Assembly (NCBI GenBank): GCA_015067525.1
Contig: SVMH01000007.1
Span: forward strand, 1 to 64,000
Length of the DNA stretch: 64,000 bases
Source: Oscillospiraceae bacterium
Lineage (GTDB): Bacteria > Bacillota > Clostridia > Oscillospirales > Oscillospiraceae
Direction: 5' to 3'
Below the pieces are notes generated by a model that searched no databases, had not been told where the DNA came from, and saw only the letters and a program-made list of their open reading frames with translations. The position numbers and the translations under genes are program-made. This document shows positions 52,953 through 61,826 of this stretch, piece by piece (the first letter of the stretch is position 1; every line of letters starts with the position of its first letter).

Positions 52953-53573
52953 TCAGTCGTCGTCATCATCGTCATCGTCGTCGTCGGGGATTTCCTCCCG
53001 ATCCGGCGTGACGAGCAGCGTGTGGCTGTCGTAGATCTCCACGGTGACGCCGCCCACGCCCTGACGCAGGGCGGTGCCGTATTGGATAAAGCGGACCTCG
53101 TCCGGCGTGTTGATGGTGAACACCACCTTGTCGCCTTCGGACAGGAAGCCCATGGCCATGGCCCGGCCGATCAGCTCACGGGAAACGGTGAGGCTGTCCT
53201 TACCCCGTCCGTCGTAGCCCTGCAGCAGCGCCGCGGCGTCGCTGTTCAGGCCCGTCAGCTCCACCACGCTGCCGCGGCTGTTGAGATCCATGCGCACCTC
53301 GGGGTTCATGCGCAGCACGATGGAGGACACGGGATACATAAACAGCTGATAGACCAGCAGGCCCAGCAGTAGTGTCAGACAGGCGGCCAGCGCACCGGCG
53401 GCGTAGGCCCACGGACTGGCTTTGCGGCGGCGCAGGCGGTGCTGGCGCATCAGAACCGGCTCGGTGACGGTGTCGCCCACCGCGTAGTGCAGGTTGGCGG
53501 CCTTGTGGAAGCGGCCGTCCTCGTCCAGCAGGATCACAAAGCTGGGATAGCACTCCATTACGATATATTTCAT
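52953..53573 (-). CDS. rsgI: Anti-sigma factor RsgI-like membrane protein with poly-Asp tail
   Basis: The membrane-spanning anti-sigma factor expected to hold SigI, 206 residues. The N-terminal RsgI anti-sigma domain (MKYIVMECYPSFVILLDEDGRFHKAANLHYAVGD, about 1-45) is cytoplasmic, a basic stretch and one helix (about 54-79) follow, then an extracytoplasmic domain with SSIVLRMNPEVRMDLNSRGSVVELTGLN. The protein ends in ten aspartates (DDDDDDDDDD), a simple-sequence run that could vary in length. It lacks the carbohydrate-binding sensor module of cellulosomal RsgI proteins. It overlaps the sigI stop codon by 4 bases. Confidence 0.88.
   Translation of the reverse strand: MKYIVMECYPSFVILLDEDGRFHKAANLHYAVGDTVTEPVLMRQHRLRRRKASPWAYAAGALAACLTLLLGLLVYQLFMYPVSSIVLRMNPEVRMDLNSRGSVVELTGLNSDAAALLQGYDGRGKDSLTVSRELIGRAMAMGFLSEGDKVVFTINTPDEVRFIQYGTALRQGVGGVTVEIYDSHTLLVTPDREEIPDDDDDDDDDD
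52956..52985 (-). repeat. Asp-codon microsatellite at the rsgI 3' end
   Basis: Ten consecutive GAC/GAT codons just before the stop codon form an imperfect trinucleotide repeat. Confidence 0.9.
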
Positions 53574-54295
53574 GCCTTGCCGCCTCCTTTCAGCACTTGA
53601 TGCAGATGTCCGCGGATGATCTCATAGCCGTTGGTGCAGATCAGTAGCAGCGCCAGCAGATATTTGCGGTGCCGCTCCAGCGTTTTGCGTTCCACGCCGC
53701 TGCCCTGTGCCAGCTCACTGAGGGGCAGCTTGCCGGTGCGCACCACCTGCTCGAGAAGGTCGGGCCGGCTCTTGGCGTAGGTGAAAGCTGCGCGGCAGGC
53801 CGCCAGCGTGCGCTCCTGACGGGGGCAGTTGTCCGCCACATCGGATAAGGACACGCCGAAGCCCTGCATCTGCTCCGTCAGTTCCCGGATCTCAAAGGCG
53901 GTGGCCTCCCGGGTGGCGAGCCGGCCCGCGTGGTCGGCGGGATCGGACAGAGTTTCCAGCAGCGTGCCGTCCTCTTCGCCGTGGGGGGCATCCAGCGAGA
54001 TGCTTCCCCGGTGGCGCCGCTCGCGCCGGTCATAGTCGATGAGCCGGCTGCGGATCACCGTGGCGGCGTAGGACAGAAAGGCGCCCCGCCCCTTTGCATA
54101 GCCGCAGACGGCCTCGTGGAAGGCGATCATGGCGATGCTCAGCTCATCGTCGCTGTCCGTGGGGGGACGGCTCAGGAATTTGGCGGTCTCGGCGCGGATG
54201 AAGGGGAGATAGCGCTCGATGAGCCGGTCGGCGGCATAGCTGTCCTGCTGGGCGTCCAGTACCTGCCGGACGATGTCGTGTTCCTTGTGGTGCAC
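53570..54295 (-). CDS. sigI: RNA polymerase sigma factor SigI
   Basis: An alternative sigma factor of the SigI family, 241 residues from the GTG start. Region 2 is visible as IERYLPFIRAETAKFL ... DDELSIAMIAFHEAVCGYAKGRGAFLSYAATVIRSRLIDYDRR, which matches the SigI consensus. The C-terminal half holds the SigI-C helix-turn-helix (GVSLSDVADNCPRQERTLAAC and KLPLSELAQGSGVERKTLERHRKYL). The track start at 54343 overlaps the promoter; GTG 54295 follows AAGGAGAGGAGGGTGAGACT. It is paired with rsgI and apparently autoregulated through the shared promoter motif. Confidence 0.92.
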   Translation of the reverse strand: MHHKEHDIVRQVLDAQQDSYAADRLIERYLPFIRAETAKFLSRPPTDSDDELSIAMIAFHEAVCGYAKGRGAFLSYAATVIRSRLIDYDRRERRHRGSISLDAPHGEEDGTLLETLSDPADHAGRLATREATAFEIRELTEQMQGFGVSLSDVADNCPRQERTLAACRAAFTYAKSRPDLLEQVVRTGKLPLSELAQGSGVERKTLERHRKYLLALLLICTNGYEIIRGHLHQVLKGGGKA

Positions 54296-54315
54296 AGTCT
54301 CACCCTCCTCTCCTT

Positions 54316-54355
54316 GGGATAGAATACGCAGCGGCGGTGGCAAAAAACGGGGCCG
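54316..54355 (-). promoter_or_regulatory. Putative SigI-type autoregulatory promoter of sigI
   Basis: On the minus strand, CGGCCCC and, about 15 bases on, CGCTGCGTATTCTATCCC, 21 bases before the GTG start. It matches the motif at 52859-52897. Confidence 0.7.
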
Positions 54356-54411
54356 CCGCTTATTTTTTCCATCATAGCGGGAAAAACGCAGGAAGAAAGC
54401 GGCAAATGCAA

Positions 54412-54440
54412 CAAAAAAGGACGGCCGAAGCCGTCCTTTT
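54412..54440 (-). terminator. Terminator of the DauR/YheO-like regulator gene
   Basis: On the minus strand, AAAGGACGGC-TTCG-GCCGTCC is followed by TTTTTTGTT. Confidence 0.9.
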
Positions 54441-54446
54441 GCGGTT

Positions 54447-55151
54447 TTATTCCAGTTCCTGTGCCTTGCTGTTGAGCTTGCCGAGGTAGCGGTAGATGCT
54501 GGCCTCGCTGCTGCGCAGCTCCCGGGCCACGTAGCTCACCGAGCCCTTGAGGAGGAACACGCCCTTGCGGTTGAGGATGTCCATGATCTCCATCTTTTCG
54601 TCCTGCGTCAGGCGGCTCACGTCCACGGGATAGGCGGAGATGACGGAGGAGACGATGCTGGCGGTGGCGCCGGCGATGGAGGTGGGATAGCCGCGGCGCA
54701 GCTCGTCCTCAGAGGGATCGTTGTGGTCGGCGATGAGGCTGGTGCCGCTCTCCACACCGGGGGCGATGAGGCCGCCGCACAGGTCCATCACGCGGCCTGC
54801 CAGTTCCTCATAGCGGCTGGAATCAAAGTTGATGCACAGAAGGCCCGCCAGCTCGCCGTCGGCGCCCTTGATGAACATGCTGTTGGAGCGCATCTTCTTG
54901 CCGTTGGCGGCGGTGGACTCAAAGCTGAGTACGTAGTCCTGTGTCTCGTACATGCGGCCGGCCACAAATTCCAGCATTTTGTTGCTCAGAGGGGAGCCCA
55001 GATGGCGGCCCGTCAGTTCGCCGTTGGCGATGGCGATGATGCGGTTGGAGTCATCGGTCAGCTCGTGCAGGGCGATCTCGTAATCGGGGCCGAGAATGTG
55101 GCCCAGAAAGTCCACGATGAGTGTGTAATGCCGTTTCAGTTCCTTGTCCAT
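54447..55151 (-). CDS. DauR/YheO-like PAS-HTH transcriptional regulator
   Basis: A 234-residue regulator with a YheO-like PAS domain (YTLIVDFLGHILGPDYEIALHEL ... GLLCINFD, about residues 8-115) and a C-terminal helix-turn-helix of the DauR type (LTQDEKMEIMDILNRKGVFLLKGSVSYVARELRSSEASIYRYLGKL). Relatives control amino acid catabolism such as D-arginine use, with PAS as ligand sensor. No target gene is adjacent, since the neighbours are sigI and a hypothetical gene. ATG 55151 follows CAAGGAGGCGCCTTT and is preferred over the track start 55190. Confidence 0.9.
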   Translation of the reverse strand: MDKELKRHYTLIVDFLGHILGPDYEIALHELTDDSNRIIAIANGELTGRHLGSPLSNKMLEFVAGRMYETQDYVLSFESTAANGKKMRSNSMFIKGADGELAGLLCINFDSSRYEELAGRVMDLCGGLIAPGVESGTSLIADHNDPSEDELRRGYPTSIAGATASIVSSVISAYPVDVSRLTQDEKMEIMDILNRKGVFLLKGSVSYVARELRSSEASIYRYLGKLNSKAQELE

Positions 55152-55272
55152 AAAGGCGCCTCCTTGGGTTGTGAGCTGTGCAGAGCCCAACTTTTCAACA
55201 TTATATATGATAGCACTTTTTGTGACAGATTTCCATATTTTTTGATGAAGAAATTTTGAGGAGAGAAAAGTT

Positions 55273-55304
55273 TAAAAAAACGGGAGAGGGGTTACCTCTC
55301 CCGG
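55273..55304 (-). terminator. Terminator downstream of the hypothetical membrane-protein gene
   Basis: On the minus strand, CGGGAGAGG-TAACC-CCTCTCCCG is followed by TTTTTTT, 57 bases beyond the gene's stop codon. Confidence 0.85.
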
Positions 55305-55360
55305 GTGTTAGTTTGTAGGGCAAAAGAGAATGGTTTCTTTACGGTGCATTTTTCGTACTT

Positions 55361-55921
55361 TTAACAAGCTCCTTCTTTATCTCGATACCATTCCCACAAC
55401 GCGATAATATCTGGCGTGTCTAAACCTGTTGAGCAAAGATATACTGTGGGGATAGAGATTCCTTTATCGCCATAATATCGATCTGCCTTTTCGCTGATTG
55501 TCCGGTAGGCATTGTCAGCATATTCGTCCTTGCTCAACGGCGTAATCAGTAGCAGTGTATGATGCAGTCCCCGGGGGACGGTGGAAGAACCCACGAACTT
55601 GCAGTCACTCCACCGGAGATATTGCTTCTGAAAAAACCGTTGCTCAGTTACACCGTCCTGATCAATGATAAAGCAAGTAGTCGCATTATCAACAGCAACA
55701 AGGACCGAAAATCCACACCATATCAAGGCCATAAGCGCCATCGAAATATAATCCCGCGTCACAGCAGGCGGACTCGCCAAATACCAAATCACGATAATCA
55801 CTGTTGGAATAGTAAGCCAAAGCAGGCTCTCAATGACAATATCTTTTGCGGGAACCCAAGCTACAATTTTCCCCTCAGCGCGTAGGCGTTGTGCTTCTTG
55901 TTTGGTCATGCGCTTTTGCAA
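55361..55921 (-). CDS. Hypothetical protein with two membrane helices, atypical composition
   Basis: I do not recognise this 186-residue protein. A short cytoplasmic N terminus (MTKQEAQRLRAEGKIVAWVPAKD) is followed by two hydrophobic helices (about 31-52 and 58-77). A C-terminal domain with CFIIDQDGVTEQRFFQKQYLRWSDCKFVG resembles the PH-like bacterial domains often found after two helices. The gene is clearly AT-richer than its neighbours and uses codons such as ATA and TTA, which suggests recent acquisition. The TTG start of the track follows GAGGTGACATGTT; an internal ATG (MTKQEAQ) is an alternative. Confidence 0.65.
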   Translation of the reverse strand: MQKRMTKQEAQRLRAEGKIVAWVPAKDIVIESLLWLTIPTVIIVIWYLASPPAVTRDYISMALMALIWCGFSVLVAVDNATTCFIIDQDGVTEQRFFQKQYLRWSDCKFVGSSTVPRGLHHTLLLITPLSKDEYADNAYRTISEKADRYYGDKGISIPTVYLCSTGLDTPDIIALWEWYRDKEGAC

Positions 55922-56042
55922 AACATGTCACCTCGCATTTCATCCGAACATTAATATCGCGCCCAGGCAAAGTTTATATTTTATTATACCATTCTCACAC
56001 GGCGGAAGGCAACAAAAACAGGGAAAACAGATGCGGAAATGG

Positions 56043-56085
56043 AAGAAAAACTCCCTGTTCGTTTTTGAACAAACAGGGAGTTTAT
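56043..56085 (-). terminator. Terminator of asnS
   Basis: On the minus strand, AAACTCCCTGTT ... AACAGGGAGTTT is followed by TTCTTCC. It lies directly beyond the second copy of the asnS 3' end. Confidence 0.85.
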
Positions 56086-56090
56086 AACTT

Positions 56091-56130
56091 TTAGAACTCG
56101 GCGTTACCGACCGTGCGGGGATGCAGCTCC
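56091..56130 (-). pseudogene. Second copy of the asnS 3' end (last 12 codons plus stop)
   Basis: These 40 bases repeat the end of asnS (56298-56337) with three substitutions. Read on the minus strand, both copies encode [12 protein letters not shown] followed by TAA, and all three differences are synonymous. This copy is the one adjacent to the terminator, so it may be the ancestral gene end, displaced by the insert at 56131-56297. Confidence 0.88.
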
Positions 56131-56297
56131 GCCCCACAAAAACACTGGTTTTTGCGGGGACCCCTGCAGGATCAGGCATGCTCGGCGGAAGTGAATTCCG
56201 CCTGCGCCAAGGTTTTGCCGGCGGCAAAACGCTTGTACGCGCTTACGCGCGATGCGCGACGTGGAGCATTGGCCTTGCGAAAGGGGGAAGATCTGGC
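56131..56297. repeat. 167-bp palindrome-rich insert between the asnS 3' end copies
   Basis: It contains several hairpins: CCCCGCAAAAACC ... TTTTTGTGGGG at the end nearest the displaced copy, GCGTTTTGCC / GGCAAAACGC and GGCGGAAGTGAATTCCGCC. There is no credible gene in it. It resembles the 2557-2717 insert in size, hairpin content and flanking duplication. Confidence 0.55.
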
Positions 56298-57692
<1,395 letters not shown>

Positions 57693-57795
57693 ATCTCTCA
57701 CCTGTTGCTTTTCATATTTTACTGCCCATAGCAGTAACCATTATACAGTAATAACGTATTATAACCCTTTTTCTTCCACTTTACAAGGGGGAATC

Positions 57796-57825
57796 TTGCA
57801 CAGGCATATTTTGCTGTGCTATGAT
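57796..57825 (+). promoter_or_regulatory. Promoter of the ECF sigma factor gene
   Basis: TTGCAC, an 18-bp spacer and TATGAT, about 70 bases before the start. Confidence 0.65.
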
Positions 57826-57895
57826 GAAAAAAAGCGAAAATCCCCGGTGAGATCTGCGCGGAAAATCTGTCTTGATAGGTGAGGAGGTGAAGCGT

Positions 57896-58456
57896 ATGGA
57901 GGATGAGAAGATCATCGAGCTGTACTGGCAGCGTGACGAGCGGGCCATCGCCGCCACGGCGGGGAAATACGGGCCCTACTGCACCGCCATCGCCCGCAGC
58001 ATTCTGCACAGCCCGCGGGATGAGGAGGAGTGCGTCAGCGACACGTGGCTTGCCGCGTGGAACGCCATGCCGCCCCACCGGCCCAACATCCTCAGCGCCT
58101 TTTTGGGGCGGCTGACGCGGAATCTGGCCTTCAACCGCTACACCCGTGACCGGGCGGCCAAGCGGGGCGGCGCCGAGACGGAGCTGGTATTGGACGAGCT
58201 TGCCGAGGTGGTGTCCGGTACGGAGGATACGCACAGTGAGGTGGAGCGGCAGGAGCTGGCACGGGAACTGAATGTGTTTTTGAACGCTCTCAGCGCCAAA
58301 AAGCGGGCCATCTTTCTGCAGCGGTACTGGTACGCCCACAGCGTGGGCGAAATCGCCGCGCGCTGGGGGATGAAAGAGACGGCCGTTTCCATGACGCTGC
58401 ACCGCCTGCGCCGGGATCTCCGGCAGCATCTCACGGAAAGGGGTTTTGCGCTGTGA
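57896..58456 (+). CDS. ECF-type RNA polymerase sigma factor
   Basis: A 186-residue extracytoplasmic-function sigma factor. Region 2 is seen in WQRDERAIAATAGKYGPYCTAIARSIL ... EECVSDTWLAAWNAMPPHRP ... FLGRLTRNLAFNRYTRDRAAKRGG, a pattern common in a Clostridia-specific ECF group. Region 4 lies in LSAKKRAIFLQRYWYAHSVGEIAARWGMKETAVSMTLHRLR. ATG 57896 follows GTGAGGAGGTGAAGCGT and is preferred over the ATA-adjacent track start at 57872. The next gene starts in a GTGA overlap and encodes a membrane protein that is the likely anti-sigma partner. Confidence 0.93.
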   Translation: MEDEKIIELYWQRDERAIAATAGKYGPYCTAIARSILHSPRDEEECVSDTWLAAWNAMPPHRPNILSAFLGRLTRNLAFNRYTRDRAAKRGGAETELVLDELAEVVSGTEDTHSEVERQELARELNVFLNALSAKKRAIFLQRYWYAHSVGEIAARWGMKETAVSMTLHRLRRDLRQHLTERGFAL

Positions 58457-59259
58457 CGAAGGAGCAGTTGTTTGAAGTGATCGGCGAGGCAGAGGAAGTT
58501 TATGTCCGCGACGCCGCGGAAGGGAAGAAGCACAAGGCCGCATGGGTCAGATGGTGCGCGCTGGCGGCCTGTTTGGCGCTGGCGGTGGGCACGGTGCTGT
58601 GGCAAGTGCCGCCCGGAGGGGCCGGTGAGCAGGAGATACCGCCTATTGTGACATACAACGGTGTGGAGTATATGGAGTCGGGCTATGCAAGCTACCGCAC
58701 GGCTCTCTCCGAACTGCCGGCGGGGTATGTTCTTGCCGGAACCACGGTGATGGGTCAACAGGGTGAGTGTCCGTTTTATGCCAACCCGGAGGAACCTCTG
58801 TGGGTCTATGTGTACTGCACGGTTTACAGCACCAACAGCTATGAACCGCCCAAAATGGGATATGTCCGCTTTGTGGATGTGCGTCTGCGCAGCGCTGAGA
58901 TGATCTGCTATAACGGACAGCTTTACATCGGTATGATGAGCGCCAATCTGTGGAGCAGCGAGAACAACGATGTGGAGCAGGAACTGTACGATGCGCTGGA
59001 AGCGGAGTATAGTAAGGCCTTCGAAGGTGAGGCACCGGAGGGGTTTGTCTGTCTGGGAGAGGTGGAATACACCGGCCCCGATACGCTGCCCAGCGGTGAA
59101 CTGGCAGGCAATATCAAGGCGGTGGTCTGGGCCCATCCCGACCGGCCGGAACTGCTGCTGAAAGAGACTTACTGGCATAGCTTTACGGAGCAGGAAATGC
59201 AGGAGACCCGCCATCACGGATTTGAGGTATTTGCCCTTTACACCGGTCCGCTGGCATAA
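58453..59259 (+). CDS. Hypothetical single-pass membrane protein, probable anti-sigma partner
   Basis: A 268-residue protein of no family I recognise. A cytoplasmic N terminus of about 30 residues (MTKEQLFEVIGEAEEVYVRDA) precedes one membrane helix (about 34-53, RWCALAACLALAVGTVLW). The rest should be extracytoplasmic and is rich in Tyr, Glu and Pro, with YNGVEYMES and MGYVRFVDV patterns. Related clostridial ECF operons encode a membrane protein in the same place that binds the sigma factor. Its GTG start overlaps the sigma stop codon (GTGA), pointing to coupled, stoichiometric translation. The anti-sigma role is inference. Confidence 0.75.
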   Translation: MTKEQLFEVIGEAEEVYVRDAAEGKKHKAAWVRWCALAACLALAVGTVLWQVPPGGAGEQEIPPIVTYNGVEYMESGYASYRTALSELPAGYVLAGTTVMGQQGECPFYANPEEPLWVYVYCTVYSTNSYEPPKMGYVRFVDVRLRSAEMICYNGQLYIGMMSANLWSSENNDVEQELYDALEAEYSKAFEGEAPEGFVCLGEVEYTGPDTLPSGELAGNIKAVVWAHPDRPELLLKETYWHSFTEQEMQETRHHGFEVFALYTGPLA

Positions 59260-59274
59260 AAATACAAACCAAGG

Positions 59275-59306
59275 AAAAGCACGCCTGCGGGCGTGCTTTT
59301 TTTGTG
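59275..59306 (+). terminator. Intrinsic terminator after the ECF sigma operon
   Basis: AAAAGCACGCC-TGCG-GGCGTGCTTTT followed by TTT. Confidence 0.93.
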
Positions 59307-59336
59307 AAAAAAGTTACGGCAGAAGCCATCTTTCTG

Positions 59337-59364
59337 TTGACATCCCTATACTGTATGCTATAAT
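59337..59364 (+). promoter_or_regulatory. Promoter of the psuK-psuG operon
   Basis: Perfect TTGACA and TATAAT boxes with a 16-bp spacer. Confidence 0.88.
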
Positions 59365-59408
59365 AAACATATGATTAAATTCTAAAGTTTTGCTTACGAG
59401 GTGAGGGC

Positions 59409-60494
59409 ATGACACAACGGGAACGGCAGATCCTCAACTGGATCAAAGAGAACCCCATGATCTCCCAGCAGGAGCTGGCGGACAAGGCCGGCATCACCCG
59501 CTCCAGCGCGGCGGTGCACATCTCCAACCTGATGAAAAAGGGGTACATCTCCGGCAAGGGCTACATCGTCCGCACGGCGCCCTATGTCACGGTGGTGGGC
59601 GGCGTGAACATGGACATCGGCGGCAGATCCAATGCACCGCTGGTGGACCGCGACTCCAACCCCGGTCAGGTGCGCATGAGCCTGGGCGGCGTGGGCCGCA
59701 ACATCGCCCACAACATGGCCCTTCTGGGCGTGGATGTGAAGATGCTGACGGCGCTGGGTGACGACCTGTACGCCCAGAAGATCGGCGCCAGCTGTGCCGA
59801 GATCGGCATTGACCTTTCTCACGCGCCGGTGATTCCCGGTGGGCATACCTCCACCTATCTCTTTATCAATGATGCTGACGGCGACATGGCGCTGGCGGTG
59901 TCGGACATGGACATCTGCCGCCACATCTCGCCGGAGTTTCTCGCTTCCCGCCGCGCTCTGCTGGACGGCAGCCAGATCGTGGTGGTGGACACCAATATCC
60001 CGGAAGAGAGCATCCGCTGGCTTGCCGAAAACTGCCGCGCGCCCCTCTTTGTGGACCCTGTGTCCACCATCAAGGCCGAGAAGCTCCGCGGTGTGCTGGG
60101 CGCCATCCACACCCTCAAGCCCAACCGTATGGAGGCTGAGCTCCTCTCCGGCGTGGCCATCCGGGACGCCGAGAGCCTGCGCCTGGCGGCCAGAAGGCTG
60201 CTGGACACCGGCATGCACCGCGTGTTCATCTCTCTGGGCGGTGACGGCGTCTATGCCGCCGACCGCACCACCGGCACCGAGGTGCAGCTGCCGGTGATGG
60301 AGGCAGAGATGGTCAACACCACCGGCTGCGGCGACGCTTTCATGGCAGCCATCGCCTGGGCCTACCTGCAGGGCACCGACCTTGCCGATACCGCCCGCTG
60401 CGGTCTGGCCGCATCTGCCATCGCCATGGAGAGCGCCGACACCATCAACAGTTCGCTCAGCGCCGACGCGGTGCGGCAGGGGCTGCGCGAATAA
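59409..60494 (+). CDS. psuK: Pseudouridine kinase (PfkB family) with N-terminal HTH
   Basis: Phosphorylates pseudouridine to the 5'-phosphate. The 361-residue protein has an N-terminal winged helix-turn-helix (MTQRERQILNWIKENPMISQQELADKAGITRSSAAVHISNL, about 1-55) joined to a PfkB kinase domain with GGVNMDIGGRS, SLGGVGRNIAHNMALLG, and the ATP/catalytic signature VNTTGCGDAFMAAIAWAYL. The DNA-binding part suggests it also regulates its own operon. psuG, for the next step, follows 55 bases downstream. The start is set by CGAGGTGAGGGC. Confidence 0.93.
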   Translation: MTQRERQILNWIKENPMISQQELADKAGITRSSAAVHISNLMKKGYISGKGYIVRTAPYVTVVGGVNMDIGGRSNAPLVDRDSNPGQVRMSLGGVGRNIAHNMALLGVDVKMLTALGDDLYAQKIGASCAEIGIDLSHAPVIPGGHTSTYLFINDADGDMALAVSDMDICRHISPEFLASRRALLDGSQIVVVDTNIPEESIRWLAENCRAPLFVDPVSTIKAEKLRGVLGAIHTLKPNRMEAELLSGVAIRDAESLRLAARRLLDTGMHRVFISLGGDGVYAADRTTGTEVQLPVMEAEMVNTTGCGDAFMAAIAWAYLQGTDLADTARCGLAASAIAMESADTINSSLSADAVRQGLRE

Positions 60495-60549
60495 CACAAG
60501 ATAATCAATAAAACAAACAATATATACGACGAAATTGGAGGAAACGAAC

Positions 60550-61473
60550 ATGCTCAACAAGTATCTGGACATCGCTCCCGAAGTCAAGGCCGCTCTGGAT
60601 GAGGGCCGTCCCGTGGTGGCTCTGGAGTCCACCATCATCTCCCACGGTATGCCCTATCCCCAGAACGTGGAAACCGCTCTGAAGGTGGAGGAGATCATCC
60701 GCGAGTGCGGCGCCGTGCCCGCCACCATCGCCATCATCGGCGGCCGCCTGAAGGCCGGCCTGAGCCATGAGGAGATCGACTATCTGGGCAAGACGGGCCT
60801 CGCTGTCACCAAGGCTTCCCGCCGCGACCTGCCCATCCTGGTGGCCAAGGGCGTGGACGGTGCCACCACCGTTGCTACCACCATGATGATCGCCGCCATG
60901 GCCGGCATCAGCGTGTTCGCCACCGGCGGTATCGGCGGCGTACACCGCGGCGCCGAGGTGACCATGGACATCTCCGCCGATCTGGAAGAGCTGGCCGAGA
61001 CCCCCGTGATGGTGGTCTGCGCCGGTGCCAAGTCCATTCTGGACCTGGGCCTGACGCTGGAGTATCTGGAGACCAAGGGCGTCACCGTGCTGGGCTACGG
61101 CACCGAGGAGCTGCCCGCCTTCTACACCCGCAAGAGCGGCTTCGGCGTGGACTACCGCATGGACACCGCCGAGGAGATCGCCAAGGCCTTCCACGTCAAG
61201 CGCGCCCTGGGTCTGCGCGGCGGCATGCTGGTGACCAACCCCATCCCCGAGGAGTACTCCATGGACGCCGACGTCATCAACACCGCCATTGAGAAGGCTG
61301 TGGCCGAGGCTGAGGAGCAGGGCATCCACGGCAAGGCCACCACCCCCTTCCTGCTGGCCAAGATCAAGGAGATCACCGGCGGCAGCTCTCTGGATTCCAA
61401 CATCCAGCTGGTGTTCAATAACGCCCGTCTGGCCGCTGCCGCTGCTGTGGAGCTGGCCAAGCTGAGCAAGTAA
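60550..61473 (+). CDS. psuG: Pseudouridine-5'-phosphate glycosidase
   Basis: Cleaves the C-C bond of pseudouridine 5'-phosphate, giving uracil and ribose 5-phosphate. The 307-residue protein carries the family landmarks VALESTIISHGMPYPQNVETA, GRLKAGLSHEEI, the catalytic Lys region LAVTKASRRDLP and GGTSxLDSN-like GGSSLDSNIQLVFNNA near the end. ATG 60550 follows TTGGAGGAAACGAAC and is preferred over the track start at 60535. It acts on the product of psuK; together they salvage pseudouridine from RNA breakdown. Confidence 0.96.
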   Translation: MLNKYLDIAPEVKAALDEGRPVVALESTIISHGMPYPQNVETALKVEEIIRECGAVPATIAIIGGRLKAGLSHEEIDYLGKTGLAVTKASRRDLPILVAKGVDGATTVATTMMIAAMAGISVFATGGIGGVHRGAEVTMDISADLEELAETPVMVVCAGAKSILDLGLTLEYLETKGVTVLGYGTEELPAFYTRKSGFGVDYRMDTAEEIAKAFHVKRALGLRGGMLVTNPIPEEYSMDADVINTAIEKAVAEAEEQGIHGKATTPFLLAKIKEITGGSSLDSNIQLVFNNARLAAAAAVELAKLSK

Positions 61474-61751
61474 TGAAGCCGGTCATTCTTGCCGCCCTTG
61501 TGTATCTGGCCCTTGTCAATGTGATCGCCTTTGCAGTTTACGGCGCGGATAAGCGCCGGGCGAAGAAGGACAAGCGCCGCGTACCGGAGAAGACCATCTT
61601 CCTGCTGGCCCTCATCGGCGGCAGCGTGGGCGCGCTGGCGGGTATGTATACCTTCCGCCACAAGACGCGCCACTGGTACTTCGTGTGGGGTATTCCGGCC
61701 ATTCTGGCGGTGCAGATCGCCCTTGCTGTGTGGCTGACGGCGCAGAAGTGA
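61473..61751 (+). CDS. DUF1294 small membrane protein
   Basis: A 92-residue protein with three hydrophobic segments and the DUF1294 pattern AVYGADKRRAKKDKRRVPEKTIFLLALIGGSVGALAGMYTFRHKTRHWYF. The function of the family is unknown. Its ATG overlaps the psuG stop codon (TAATG), so translation is coupled to psuG, though a functional link to pseudouridine is not evident. A terminator follows. Confidence 0.92.
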   Translation: MKPVILAALVYLALVNVIAFAVYGADKRRAKKDKRRVPEKTIFLLALIGGSVGALAGMYTFRHKTRHWYFVWGIPAILAVQIALAVWLTAQK

Positions 61752-61787
61752 ATACAGGGTGTTATTTTGTCGAAGAATATTGCAAAG

Positions 61788-61826
61788 CGTAAAAAAACCG
61801 CTCCCCAAACGGGGAGCGGTTTTTTA
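61788..61826. terminator. Bidirectional intrinsic terminator
   Basis: AAAAAAACCGCTCCCC-AAAC-GGGGAGCGGTTTTTT lies between DUF1294 and the convergent XRE gene. Confidence 0.94.

Noticed and set aside
56131-56297. Protein-coding gene within the asnS insert (ORF 56104-56445 on the minus strand)
   Set aside because: It runs out of frame through the asnS end and has no ribosome binding site; hairpins dominate the segment.
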